Part shown: piece by piece, positions 7,653 through 15,985 of the stretch
Layout: the number at the start of each line of letters is the position of its first letter
Position numbering within the stretch: position 1 is the first letter of the stretch
Assembly (NCBI RefSeq): GCF_024807145.1
Contig: NZ_JANUCA010000003.1
Coordinates: forward strand, 62,001-126,000
Length of the DNA: 64,000 nt
Reading direction: 5' to 3'
From: Microbacterium sp. AK031
GTDB lineage: Bacteria > Actinomycetota > Actinomycetes > Actinomycetales > Microbacteriaceae
The notes under the pieces: generated by a model
What the model was told of the DNA's origin: nothing
Seen by the model: only the letters and a program-made list of their open reading frames with translations
The model's database searches: none
Translations under genes and position numbers: made by a program

Positions 7653-8960
7653 GTGAACACACACGCACAGCGCCGGATCACCACGGCAGTCGCCGTAGCA
7701 TCCGTCTCCGCCCTGGCCCTCGCCGGCTGCGCCGCGAACGCCGAGACCGGCGGTGGCGATGCCGATGAGAAGGTCACGCTGACCGTCACCACGTTCGGCA
7801 CCTTCGGGTACGAAGACCTCTACGAGCAGTACGAGGAGGAGAACCCGAACGTCACCATCGAGGCGACCAACATCGACACCGGCGGCAACGCCCGCACCGA
7901 TGCCTTCACCAAGATCGCCGCAGGTTCCGGCCTCAGTGACGTCGTCGCGATCGAAGAGGGCTGGCTCGGTGCCATCATGGACGTCTCCGACACGTTCGTC
8001 GATCTCCGTGACTACGGCATCGAGGACCGCAAGGACGACTGGGTCGACTGGAAGTACGCCCAGGGAACAGACGCCGAAGGCCGCGTGATCGGCTACGGCA
8101 CCGACATCGGTCCGAGCGGAATCTGCTACAACGGCGCGGCTTTCGAAGCGGCCGGCCTGCCCAGCGATCGCGAGTCGGTCGCCGAACTGCTGACCGGCGA
8201 CTGGGAGAACTACTTCGCCGTCGGCGCCGACTACACGGCGAAGACCGGCAAGGCCTGGTACGACCACTCCGGCTTCGTCTGGAACTCGATGGTCAACCAG
8301 CTCGACGAGGGCTACTACACCGCCGACGGCGAGCTGAACGTCGAGGGCAATGCGGAACTCAAGGAGCGCTTCGAGCTGCTGGGCGCAGCGACCGAGGGTG
8401 GCCAGTCCGCTGCGCAGGCAGCATGGGATTGGAACGGCGGCAAGTCGTTCGTCGACGGCACCTTCGCGACCTTCGTCTGCCCCGGCTGGATGCTGGGCGT
8501 CGTGCAGGGTCAGGTCGAAGCAGGCGGCGGCGACGCGACGACGGGCTGGGACTTTGCCGATGTCTTCCCCGGCGGCGCGGCCAACTGGGGCGGCGCCTTC
8601 CTCTCCGTGCCGGAGAGCTCTGAGAACAAGGAAGCCGCAGCGGCTCTCGCCGATTGGTTGACGCAGCCGGAGCAGCAGGTCAAGCAGTCTGAGGCCGCGG
8701 GCAACTTCCCGTCGACCACCGGGGCCCAGGAGGAGCTCGCCGCTGCTGCCACGCCGAACGAGTTCTTCAACGATGCGCCCACCGGTGCCATCCTCGCCGA
8801 GCGAGCGAAGGGTGTCGTCGCGCAGTTCAAGGGCGCCGATGACTCGGTGATCCAGGAGAACGTGTTCGGCCCGGCGCTGAGCAGCCTCGACCGCGGTGAG
8901 ACCGACACGAAGGGTGCCTGGGACCAGGCGCTCCAGCTGCTGAACGACCTCGTCGGCTGA
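7653..8960 (+). CDS. cebE: Cellobiose/cello-oligosaccharide-binding lipoprotein
   Basis: This 435-residue protein is the extracellular solute receptor of a carbohydrate ABC importer (family 1 binding proteins). A lipoprotein signal ends in ALAGC, with the lipidated Cys at residue 26. The body has the usual KVTLTVTTFGTFGYEDLYEQ start and many aromatic residues such as the GKAWYDHSGFVWNS segment. A GTG start follows AAGGAGTG. It is the first gene after a promoter with two CebR boxes and is followed by two permease genes, a beta-glucosidase and a LacI regulator, the exact content of the Streptomyces ceb locus. The symbol therefore rests on context and operator identity. No ATPase is encoded; a shared MsiK elsewhere is expected. 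Confidence 0.88.
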   Translation: MNTHAQRRITTAVAVASVSALALAGCAANAETGGGDADEKVTLTVTTFGTFGYEDLYEQYEEENPNVTIEATNIDTGGNARTDAFTKIAAGSGLSDVVAIEEGWLGAIMDVSDTFVDLRDYGIEDRKDDWVDWKYAQGTDAEGRVIGYGTDIGPSGICYNGAAFEAAGLPSDRESVAELLTGDWENYFAVGADYTAKTGKAWYDHSGFVWNSMVNQLDEGYYTADGELNVEGNAELKERFELLGAATEGGQSAAQAAWDWNGGKSFVDGTFATFVCPGWMLGVVQGQVEAGGGDATTGWDFADVFPGGAANWGGAFLSVPESSENKEAAAALADWLTQPEQQVKQSEAAGNFPSTTGAQEELAAAATPNEFFNDAPTGAILAERAKGVVAQFKGADDSVIQENVFGPALSSLDRGETDTKGAWDQALQLLNDLVG

Positions 8961-8983
8961 CGCCTCTTCGACAAGCTCACCCC

Positions 8984-9028
8984 TTCGACAGGCTCAGGGA
9001 CCCTCACCCGGTCTCTGAGCCTGTCGAG
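8984..9028. repeat. REP-like inverted repeat between cebE and cebF
   Basis: TTCGACAGGCTCAGGGACC (8984-9002) faces GGTCTCTGAGCCTGTCGAG (9010-9028), with two mismatches. A degenerate partial copy, CTTCGACAAGCTCACC, precedes it at about 8966. The element can form a stable stem after the receptor gene and could lower permease expression or protect the cebE message. Confidence 0.7.
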
Positions 9029-9057
9029 TCACCACTGCGCCAGACAGGAATGAACAG

Positions 9058-10161
9058 ATGACTCTCACCGCTCCGCCCAAGGAGCGCCGAGACGCAGCAT
9101 CCGCAAAGCAGCCGGATGCCGTGCCGAGGCCCTCCTGGCGCCACCGCCTCTCGCGGTTCGATCAGAATGCCTCGCCGTACGCGTATGTCGCGCCGTTCTT
9201 CCTGCTGTTCGGTATCGTCGGGCTCTTCCCGCTGATCTACACGGTGTACGTGGCCGTGCACGAGTGGGATCTGCTGAAGGGCGAGGGCGACTTCGTCGGC
9301 GTCGGCAACTTCGTCGAGATCCTCGGCGACGCGATGTTCTGGAACTCGATCTTCAACACCCTGAGCATCTTCCTGCTCTCCGCGATCCCGCAGTTGGCCG
9401 TCGCCCTACTGGTCGCCTACCTGCTCGATCGCGGGCTGCGCGCTCCCACCATCTGGCGCATGAGCGTGCTCATCCCGTTCGTGGTCACCCCGGTCGCCGT
9501 CGCCATCATCTTCTCCAGCATCTTCAACGAGGCCGACGGCCTCGCCAACAACCTGCTCAATCTGATCGGCATCGTCGATCAGGAGTGGAAGCACGACACG
9601 TTCCTCTCGCATATCGCGATCGCCGTCATGGTGAACTTCCGCTGGACCGGCTACAACGCGCTCATCCTGCTCGCCGCGATGCAGGCCGTACCGCGTGATC
9701 TCTACGAGTCCGCCGCGATCGACGGTGCTGGGCCTGCTCGGCGTTTCTTCTCCATCACGATCCCCACGATCCGTCCGACGCTGATCTTCGTGATCATCAC
9801 CGCGACGATCGGCGGGCTGCAGATCTTCGCCGAACCGCGGCTGTTCGACGTGTCGACGGCCGGCGGCATCGGCGGCAGCGACCGGCAGTTCCAGACCACG
9901 GTGCTGTTCCTCTGGGAACTCGCGTTCTTCCGGCGGAACCTCGGCGAAGCATCCGCCGTCGCCATCCTGCTGTTCCTGCTCATCGTCGGCATCGGCGTGA
10001 TCAATTTCCTGCTCTCCCGCCGGATCGCCACCGGATCCGCACCGAAGGCCGATCGCGCTGCGCGCCGCCGCGCCCGCATCGCCACGGACGCCCGCAACAC
10101 CGCCAGCAGCGCCGGCACCGCCACCGACGCCCGCACCGCCAGCCAGGAGAAGACGCGATGA
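9058..10161 (+). CDS. cebF: Cellobiose ABC transporter permease (MalF type)
   Basis: The 367-residue membrane protein is the first of two permeases that form the channel with CebG. Six main helices can be traced, beginning with YVAPFFLLFGIVGLFPLIYT near residue 40, and the EAA loop YESAAIDGAGPARRFFSITI near residue 225 contacts the ATPase. The N-terminal 35 residues and the last 40 (Ala/Arg/Thr-rich) are hydrophilic. An AGGAATG ribosome site precedes the ATG. Its stop overlaps the cebG start by 4 bases. Confidence 0.9.
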   Translation: MTLTAPPKERRDAASAKQPDAVPRPSWRHRLSRFDQNASPYAYVAPFFLLFGIVGLFPLIYTVYVAVHEWDLLKGEGDFVGVGNFVEILGDAMFWNSIFNTLSIFLLSAIPQLAVALLVAYLLDRGLRAPTIWRMSVLIPFVVTPVAVAIIFSSIFNEADGLANNLLNLIGIVDQEWKHDTFLSHIAIAVMVNFRWTGYNALILLAAMQAVPRDLYESAAIDGAGPARRFFSITIPTIRPTLIFVIITATIGGLQIFAEPRLFDVSTAGGIGGSDRQFQTTVLFLWELAFFRRNLGEASAVAILLFLLIVGIGVINFLLSRRIATGSAPKADRAARRRARIATDARNTASSAGTATDARTASQEKTR

Positions 10162-11045
10162 CCGCCACCCAGGCACTCAGCGTGCCCGAGAAGATCCGCA
10201 GGCGTCGAAGCACCGGCGGCAACGCGGGTATCGGCAGCAGACCGGGATTCCTCACCTACGGGCTGCTGGCGGCCTTCATCATCGGCAGCATCTACCCGCT
10301 GTGGTGGTCGGTCGTCGTCGCGAGCGGCACGAACTCGACTCGCGGCGAGACGCTGCCCATGATCCCGGGCGGAAACTTCTTCGTGAATGCCGCGAAGGTG
10401 CTCGACGCCATCCCGTTCTGGCTCGCACTCGGCAACTCGCTCCTCGTGTCGACGATCATCACCCTCTCGGTCGTGACCTTCTCGACCCTCGCCGGCTATG
10501 CCTTCGCGAAGCTGCGCTTCAAGGGCCGCGAGGGGTTGATGATCTTCGTGATCGCGACCATGGCGATCCCGACGCAGCTCGGCATCATCCCGTTGTTCAT
10601 GGTGATGCGCGAGCTCGGCTGGACCGGCTCCATCGGCGCAGTGATCATCCCGACGCTCGTCACGGCGTTCGGCGTGTTCTTCATGCGCCAGTACCTCGTC
10701 GACGTCATCCCCGATGAGCTCATCGAGGCGGCGCGCATGGATGGCGCCAACCAGTTCCGCACGTTCCTCACCGTCGGCATCCCCGCCGCGCGACCGGCCA
10801 TGGCGATTCTCGGCCTGTTCACCTTCATGACGGCGTGGACCGACTATCTGTGGCCGCTGATCGTGCTCTCTCCCCAGAACCCGACGCTGCAGACGGCGCT
10901 GAGCCAGCTGCAGTCCGGGTACTACGTCGATTACTCGATCGTGCTCACCGGCGCGGTGCTCGCGACGCTGCCGCTGCTGATCCTCTTCGCTGTCGCGGGC
11001 AAGCAGCTCGTCAGTGGAATCATGGCCGGCGCGGTGAAAGGATGA
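10158..11045 (+). CDS. cebG: Cellobiose ABC transporter permease (MalG type)
   Basis: The 295-residue protein is the second permease. It has six predicted helices and the EAA loop IEAARMDGANQFRTFLTVGI near residue 190. The GIPAARPAMAILGLFTFMTAWTDY region is typical of MalG-like CUT1 carbohydrate permeases. It overlaps cebF upstream (ATGA) and bglC downstream (ATGA at 11042-11045), which shows tight translational coupling of uptake and hydrolysis. Confidence 0.9.
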   Translation: MTATQALSVPEKIRRRRSTGGNAGIGSRPGFLTYGLLAAFIIGSIYPLWWSVVVASGTNSTRGETLPMIPGGNFFVNAAKVLDAIPFWLALGNSLLVSTIITLSVVTFSTLAGYAFAKLRFKGREGLMIFVIATMAIPTQLGIIPLFMVMRELGWTGSIGAVIIPTLVTAFGVFFMRQYLVDVIPDELIEAARMDGANQFRTFLTVGIPAARPAMAILGLFTFMTAWTDYLWPLIVLSPQNPTLQTALSQLQSGYYVDYSIVLTGAVLATLPLLILFAVAGKQLVSGIMAGAVKG

Positions 11046-12481
11046 CCTCTATGACCCGCCCCTTCCCCGAGAACTTCCTGTTCGGAGCGGCCACCGCCGC
11101 ATATCAGATCGAGGGTGCGGCGCACGAGGACGGTCGCACGGATTCCATCTGGGATGCGTTCGCCAGGGTGCCAGGCGCGGTCGTCGGCGGCGACAACGGC
11201 GATATGGCCTGCGACCACTATCACCGCTACCCCGAAGACGTCGCGCTCATGACCGAGCTCGGACTGCAGACATACCGCTTCTCGACCTCGTGGTCGCGGG
11301 TGCGCCCCGACGGCGGCGCAGTGAACCAGGCCGGTGTCGACTTCTACAGTCGACTCGTCGACGAGCTGCTCGGTGCCGACATCCTGCCGTGGCTCACGCT
11401 GTACCACTGGGATATGCCGCAGGCGCTTCAGGAGAACGGCGGATGGACCGACCGCGACACCGTCGATCGCTTCCTCGAGTACGCAGGCACCATGCACGAC
11501 GCGCTCGGCGATCGGGTGAATGTGTGGACGACGCTGAACGAGCCGTGGTGCTCGTCGTTCCTCTCCTACACGGGCGGTGAGCACGCGCCGGGTCACACGA
11601 GTGTTGCGGAGGGGTTGCTCGCCTCGCATCATCTGCTGCTTGCGCACGGCCGCACCGTGCAGGAACTGCGCGGACGCGACGCTGCGCTGAACCTCGGCAT
11701 AACGCTGAACCACACGGTCGCCGATCCGGCCGACCCCCAGAATCCGGCGGATGTCGACGCCGCCCGGCGAGTGGACGGGCAGTTCAATCGCTGGTTTCTC
11801 GATCCGATCTATCGAGGGGAGTATCCGGCGGACATCGTCGAGGACGTCCGTGCGGTCGATGCGGATGCTGTCGCCCGATTCGAGGCCGCGATCCACGACG
11901 GCGACCTGGCGATGATCGGGCAGAAGATCGATACGCAGGGCGTGAACTACTACCACGGCGACCTGCTCTCCGGCACGGTCCCGGCCGAGCGGCCGGTGTC
12001 GGGCGGACCCGGATCCGCACGGGCGACGCGCAGTCCGTACCCGTCGAGCAACGGCATCCATTCCGTCGAGCGCGGGTTGCCTCGCACGGCGCAGAACTGG
12101 GAGGTGCAGCCGGAAGGGCTGACCCGCCTGCTGCAGCGAGTCTGGACCGAGTACGCCGAGCCGGCAGGCACCGTGCTCTACATGACCGAGAACGGCGCAG
12201 CGTATGACGACGTCGTGGTCGTGGAAGACGGCGAGACGCGCGTGCACGATGCGGATCGCACCGAGTTCCTGCGCCTGCACCTCGATGCCGTGCTGGATGC
12301 GGCGGATGCCGGAGTCGATGTGCGCGGCTACTTCTACTGGTCGATGTTCGACAACTTCGAGTGGGCGTGGGGATACGACAAGCGATTCGGCATCGTCCGC
12401 GTCGACTACGACACGCAGGAGCGCAGCCTCAAGGACAGCGCCCGGGAGTACGCTCGCATCATCGCTTCGCGGGCACTGTAG
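11042..12481 (+). CDS. bglC: GH1 beta-glucosidase
   Basis: BglC hydrolyses imported cellobiose or cello-oligosaccharides to glucose in the cytoplasm; there is no signal peptide. The 479-residue length is standard for glycoside hydrolase family 1. The acid/base Glu lies in TTLNEPW near residue 165 and the nucleophile Glu in MTENGAA near residue 382; the N-terminal FPENFLFGAATAAYQIEGA is also diagnostic. The first ATG overlaps the cebG stop by 4 bases; a second ATG 9 bases on is an alternative start. In Streptomyces, BglC also limits the CebR inducer by degrading cellobiose, and the same feedback is likely here. Confidence 0.93.
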   Translation: MTSMTRPFPENFLFGAATAAYQIEGAAHEDGRTDSIWDAFARVPGAVVGGDNGDMACDHYHRYPEDVALMTELGLQTYRFSTSWSRVRPDGGAVNQAGVDFYSRLVDELLGADILPWLTLYHWDMPQALQENGGWTDRDTVDRFLEYAGTMHDALGDRVNVWTTLNEPWCSSFLSYTGGEHAPGHTSVAEGLLASHHLLLAHGRTVQELRGRDAALNLGITLNHTVADPADPQNPADVDAARRVDGQFNRWFLDPIYRGEYPADIVEDVRAVDADAVARFEAAIHDGDLAMIGQKIDTQGVNYYHGDLLSGTVPAERPVSGGPGSARATRSPYPSSNGIHSVERGLPRTAQNWEVQPEGLTRLLQRVWTEYAEPAGTVLYMTENGAAYDDVVVVEDGETRVHDADRTEFLRLHLDAVLDAADAGVDVRGYFYWSMFDNFEWAWGYDKRFGIVRVDYDTQERSLKDSAREYARIIASRAL

Positions 12482-12497
12482 GCGGGTGCCGGCGGCA

Positions 12498-12556
12498 TTC
12501 GAATCGCGCAAAGTGCTGCATTCGAGTGCCGAAAGCTGCACTTTGCGCGATTCGAA
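12498..12556. terminator. 19-bp perfect inverted repeat between bglC and cebR
   Basis: The arms TTCGAATCGCGCAAAGTGC (12498-12516) and its exact complement (12538-12556) enclose 21 bases that can extend the stem with mismatches. No U-tract follows. It probably attenuates transcription before cebR or acts as an RNA stabiliser. Its right arm contains a 19-mer that recurs exactly at 54117-54135. Confidence 0.65.
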
Positions 12557-12571
12557 CGAGGAAGGATGCCG

Positions 12572-13564
12572 ATGACACGCGCGACGATCGAAGAGGTGGC
12601 TGCCACCGCCGGCGTATCACGTTCGACTGTTTCACGCGTGGTCAACGGGTCGACCGCCGTCAGCCCTGAGGCGCTCGAAGCGGTGCAGGCCGCGATCGTG
12701 AAGCTCAACTATGTGCCGAATCGGGCTGCCCGCTCGCTGGCCTCGAAGCAGACGCACGCGATCGCCTTGATCGTTCCCGAAGACACGACGCGCTTCTTCG
12801 GTGACCCCTTCTTCGCCTCGATCGTCGCTGGCATCACCGGTGCGCTCGGAGGCTCCGACTACCTCCTCAACCTGCTGATCGCCAGCGACGACCCCGGCGA
12901 CAAGATGACGAGCTTCGTGCGCAACGGCGGCGTGGACGGCGCGCTGATCGTCTCGCATCACACGAGTGACGCGTTCATCGATCGCATAGCCGATGCTGTG
13001 CCCGTCGTCTGGGGCGGGCGTCCGCTGCGCCAGCGGCTGAGCGACTACGTGGTCGACGTCGACAACGTCGCTGCCGCTCGCTCAGCGACGCAGCATCTCA
13101 TCGACATCGGTCGCACCCGCATCGCGACGATCTCCGGTCCGTTGAGCATGCTCGCTTCGGTCGATCGCGTGCAGGGTTTTCGTGATGCGTTGTCGGGTGC
13201 TGGACTCACGCCGTTCGCGGAGGAAGAGGGCGATTACGGTGAGGCAAGCGGTGCGGAGGCGGTTCGCCGCATCCTCTCGGTCGGCATGCCGGACGCGATC
13301 TTCGTCGCGAGCGACCTCATGGCGCGCGGTGCGCTGAACGCTATGCGTTCGGTCGGGCTGCGGGTGCCGGAAGACGTCGCCCTGCTGGGGTTCGATGATT
13401 CCGCCGTGGCGCTGTCGACCGACCCACCGCTGACGACGATGCGTCAGCCGATGTATCTGCAGGGAGAGACCATGGCCGCCGTGCTGCTGTCGCGTCTCGC
13501 CGGCGGAGAGCCGGAGAAGATGACGATCCTGCCGACCGAGCTGGTGGTGCGCGGGTCGGCGTAG
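12572..13564 (+). CDS. cebR: LacI-family cellobiose repressor
   Basis: The 330-residue regulator begins with the LacI helix-turn-helix TIEEVAATAGVSRSTVSRVV, followed by the hinge and a periplasmic-binding-like sensor domain ending PTELVVRGSA. The two perfect CebR palindromes upstream of cebE are the likely targets, with cellobiose as the likely inducer by analogy to Streptomyces. GAGGAAGG lies 6 bases before the ATG at 12572; an ATG at 12566 overlaps that site and is less likely. The gene lies last in the operon rather than divergent as in Streptomyces. No operator stands directly before it, so it may be transcribed through the preceding hairpin. Confidence 0.88.
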   Translation: MTRATIEEVAATAGVSRSTVSRVVNGSTAVSPEALEAVQAAIVKLNYVPNRAARSLASKQTHAIALIVPEDTTRFFGDPFFASIVAGITGALGGSDYLLNLLIASDDPGDKMTSFVRNGGVDGALIVSHHTSDAFIDRIADAVPVVWGGRPLRQRLSDYVVDVDNVAAARSATQHLIDIGRTRIATISGPLSMLASVDRVQGFRDALSGAGLTPFAEEEGDYGEASGAEAVRRILSVGMPDAIFVASDLMARGALNAMRSVGLRVPEDVALLGFDDSAVALSTDPPLTTMRQPMYLQGETMAAVLLSRLAGGEPEKMTILPTELVVRGSA

Positions 13565-13594
13565 CAGACAGTCGCGCCTGACCTGCGACGCCGT

Positions 13595-15559
13595 TCAGAA
13601 CCGACGGCCGCCGGAACGCCCTGATGATCTGCTGCCACCGGAGGAACTGCTGAAGGACCGGCTGCTGGATGAGCGCGAGGAGCCGCTCCGTGAGGAACTG
13701 CTCCGTGAGGAACTGCTCCGCGAGGAGCCGCTCCATCCGGAAGAGCTGCCGCCGCCGCCATCACCGCCGCTGCCGCCGAAGGCACCGGAGAGGGCGCCTA
13801 TCACCACTCCGCCGATGACGAACAGCAGGATGAGTCCCGGCTGCTCGTCGGCGACGCTCAAGCTGCTGAAGAACCCGAGTCCGCCGCCGCAGACCCCGCC
13901 CCACACGGCCTTGCCTGCTCTCCCATCGTCCTCTTCATACACGCGCGGGCGCTGCCATGCCGAGCGTCCTGTCGCGCGAGAGGAAGGCGAGTCGTACATG
14001 ACGGGACCGCTTCCAGATGGTTGTGCGGATCGGACGAACCGGCCGCTCTCGGGGGCGGTCGACGAGCCCACGAGGCTCTGCACCTGCTCGGAGGCGGAAA
14101 GAGCGGATGCCGCCAGCCGCTCCGCGGCATCCGTGTCGGCGGCAGCCAGGGACTCGGCGAGCTGCCGCTGGGCGAACTGCAGGCGCATCAGCGGGAAGGA
14201 GGTCAATTCGCCTGGTCGCGCCTGCACCGAGACTTCCGCCGCGTGCACGGCTGCCTTGGCCCGGTCGATGATCGAGCCCGTTTCTTCGGCCGACGGCACA
14301 GACCGTGCGGCGAGCGCATCCGCCTGGGCGCCGACGGCGTCGCGAAGATCCTTCGCCTCTGCGAGCAGCCGTTCGATCTCGTGCACTGCCCCGGTGATCG
14401 CTCGCGGTCTGCGCGCGTGCACCGCCTGCTGCAGCGCGTCGAGCTCGGCGTCTGCGGCGGCCAGTCGCCCGCCGATCTCGTCGGCATTGTCCGCCACTCC
14501 GACGAGGTCCGCGGCAGGGAAAGCGCCAGCGAGGGAGGCGAGCCGATCCGCCGCCTCGTTCTGGAAAGCCGCGGCGTCTTCACGTTCCGATTTCAGACGG
14601 GTCAGGGTGTCGGGCCCTCCATCGGCCAGAGCTCGGAGTGAGGCCATCTCGCGCTTGCGCCCTTCGAGGTCGCTGTCGACCTCCTTGCACAGCCGGATGA
14701 TCGTGTCTGTCCAGGAACGGGTTTCCTGCGGGGTGTCCGCGTCGGCGTCCTCCAACTTCTCGAGAAGCTGGAACCCTTCCTGCAGTCGGGATCTGCACTC
14801 GGTGAGGACGTCGGCGTACTCGGCGGTGATCTCCTCGCCGAACTCCGCGGTCACGAAGCCGAGCTCCTGCTGGCTGGTGCGCACCGCCTCATCGGTCTGG
14901 ACCAGCTGGCGCGCGGCGCGTTTCTTCTGTCCCTCCAGGGTTCGCAGCTCGGCGGCGAGGCTCGCACGGCGCCGCAGGAACAGCACGAGTTGCGTGATGA
15001 GGAAGATGGCCAGAACAAGTCCGGCTGCCCACAGCAGCCACACCCACCATGGTGTCGGGACCTTCGAGAACTCGTCGGCGACGTACTCGATTCCGCCGGC
15101 CCAGTCGTCGTCCGCGAGGTAGCCGCCTCCGAGCCCGTTCTCGATGTCGAGCACCCGGGATTCGGAGAGCGGTCCGGCTGAGACGCCGTCGCCACCGTAC
15201 TCCGCCGAGATGGCGAGACTGCGGCCGTCGGTGGCGATCGCGAGAAGGTACTGGTCCGGCGCGAGGTTGTTGCGCTGCGCGGTGTCGTCTGCCCAGGCGA
15301 GCGCGTTGAGAGGGTTCTCGAACTCCGGCACCAATACGACGTAGAGCTCGGGGAGGCGATCATCGGATGCCAGCTCGCCGAGACGCTCTTCTAGACGCGT
15401 CTCATCTGCGTCGTCGAGCACGTCGGAAAGGTCGCTGACGTATCCCGGGTCGAGTTGCGGCGGAGTCTCGGCGCCTGCGGCGATGGCTGGGGTGAGGATG
15501 AGGGCGCTGAGCAACAGGGCCGCTCCCACTGTCATCGCACGTCGTACCCGGTTCGTCAT
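13595..15559 (-). CDS. TPM-domain membrane protein with Ser/Arg/Gly-rich tail
   Basis: The 654-residue protein has a signal peptide (residues 1-28, ending AIAAGAE) and an extracellular TPM domain at about 35-155 (YVSDLSDVLDDADETRLEERL then PELYVVLVPEF). A membrane helix follows at about 168-190 (WVWLLWAAGLVLAIFLITQL), then a long coiled-coil region to about 520. Two hydrophobic segments lie near 565-600, and a tail of about 60 residues is built from repeated RSSSS and GGSGG units. TPM proteins are linked to membrane-protein repair and phosphatase-like activity in other organisms, but this one has no assigned role. The ATG has a TGGGGG ribosome site. A longer frame upstream is judged spurious. 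Confidence 0.8.
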   Translation of the reverse strand: MTNRVRRAMTVGAALLLSALILTPAIAAGAETPPQLDPGYVSDLSDVLDDADETRLEERLGELASDDRLPELYVVLVPEFENPLNALAWADDTAQRNNLAPDQYLLAIATDGRSLAISAEYGGDGVSAGPLSESRVLDIENGLGGGYLADDDWAGGIEYVADEFSKVPTPWWVWLLWAAGLVLAIFLITQLVLFLRRRASLAAELRTLEGQKKRAARQLVQTDEAVRTSQQELGFVTAEFGEEITAEYADVLTECRSRLQEGFQLLEKLEDADADTPQETRSWTDTIIRLCKEVDSDLEGRKREMASLRALADGGPDTLTRLKSEREDAAAFQNEAADRLASLAGAFPAADLVGVADNADEIGGRLAAADAELDALQQAVHARRPRAITGAVHEIERLLAEAKDLRDAVGAQADALAARSVPSAEETGSIIDRAKAAVHAAEVSVQARPGELTSFPLMRLQFAQRQLAESLAAADTDAAERLAASALSASEQVQSLVGSSTAPESGRFVRSAQPSGSGPVMYDSPSSRATGRSAWQRPRVYEEDDGRAGKAVWGGVCGGGLGFFSSLSVADEQPGLILLFVIGGVVIGALSGAFGGSGGDGGGGSSSGWSGSSRSSSSRSSSSRSGSSRSSSSRSFSSSSGGSRSSGRSGGRRF

Positions 15560-15627
15560 GGCGCCCCCAGCCTGAATTGTGGTCCGGCCCATCATGGCAT
15601 GAGGGCCGGGACGAGAATCGGCGTTGG

Positions 15628-15633
15628 TACGCT
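15628..15633 (+). promoter_or_regulatory. Leaderless-type -10 box for small membrane protein
   Basis: TACGCT ends 7 bases before the ATG at 15641. Confidence 0.5.
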
Positions 15634-15640
15634 CGTCGAC

Positions 15641-15937
15641 ATGCTCGTGTTCGGAGTGGTCGTGGCGGTCGTCGGGGTCGTGCTCTTTCATGGGGCGCTC
15701 CGAATGACGTTGCGCGCGAACCCGGGTAAGAGAATGCCTTTCTACCGAAATGCCGACATCAACCCTGTCGGGTCGGTCGCAATGCGCGGCATCGGGGCGG
15801 GCCTTGTCGTGCTCGGCGCTGCCCTGCTCGGAACGGGCGCCTGGTATTGGGCACTCGTCGTCGTCTTGGCCGGCCCCGTGGTTGCGCTGGTTGTCATCGC
15901 TCTCCACAACCGGCACGTCGTAGGCAAGGGCGCCTGA
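15641..15937 (+). CDS. Small two-helix membrane protein, unknown function
   Basis: The 98-residue protein has a helix at residues 1-19 (MLVFGVVVAVVGVVLFHGA) and a strongly hydrophobic helical hairpin at about 52-90 (GAGLVVLGAALLGTGAWYW onward), separated by a short basic loop (RANPGKRMPFYRN). The ATG at 15641 is chosen for its -10 box 7 bases upstream; a longer frame lacks start signals. It is divergent from the TPM gene and convergent with the VOC gene. I do not recognise a family. Confidence 0.6.
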   Translation: MLVFGVVVAVVGVVLFHGALRMTLRANPGKRMPFYRNADINPVGSVAMRGIGAGLVVLGAALLGTGAWYWALVVVLAGPVVALVVIALHNRHVVGKGA

Positions 15938-15974
15938 CCGCGACGGAGTTCCCGCGTCGCAACGGGGCGGACCC

Positions 15975-15985
15975 GGCCTCAGGCC
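15975..15985. terminator. Small inverted repeat enclosing the VOC stop codon
   Basis: GGCCT-C-AGGCC, identical to the copy at the apt stop (6865-6875). Too small alone to be a convincing terminator. Confidence 0.25.

Noticed and set aside
6630..8267. 545-codon minus-strand frame over merR, apt and cebE
   Set aside because: It spans two promoters and three well-supported genes and has no recognisable motif.
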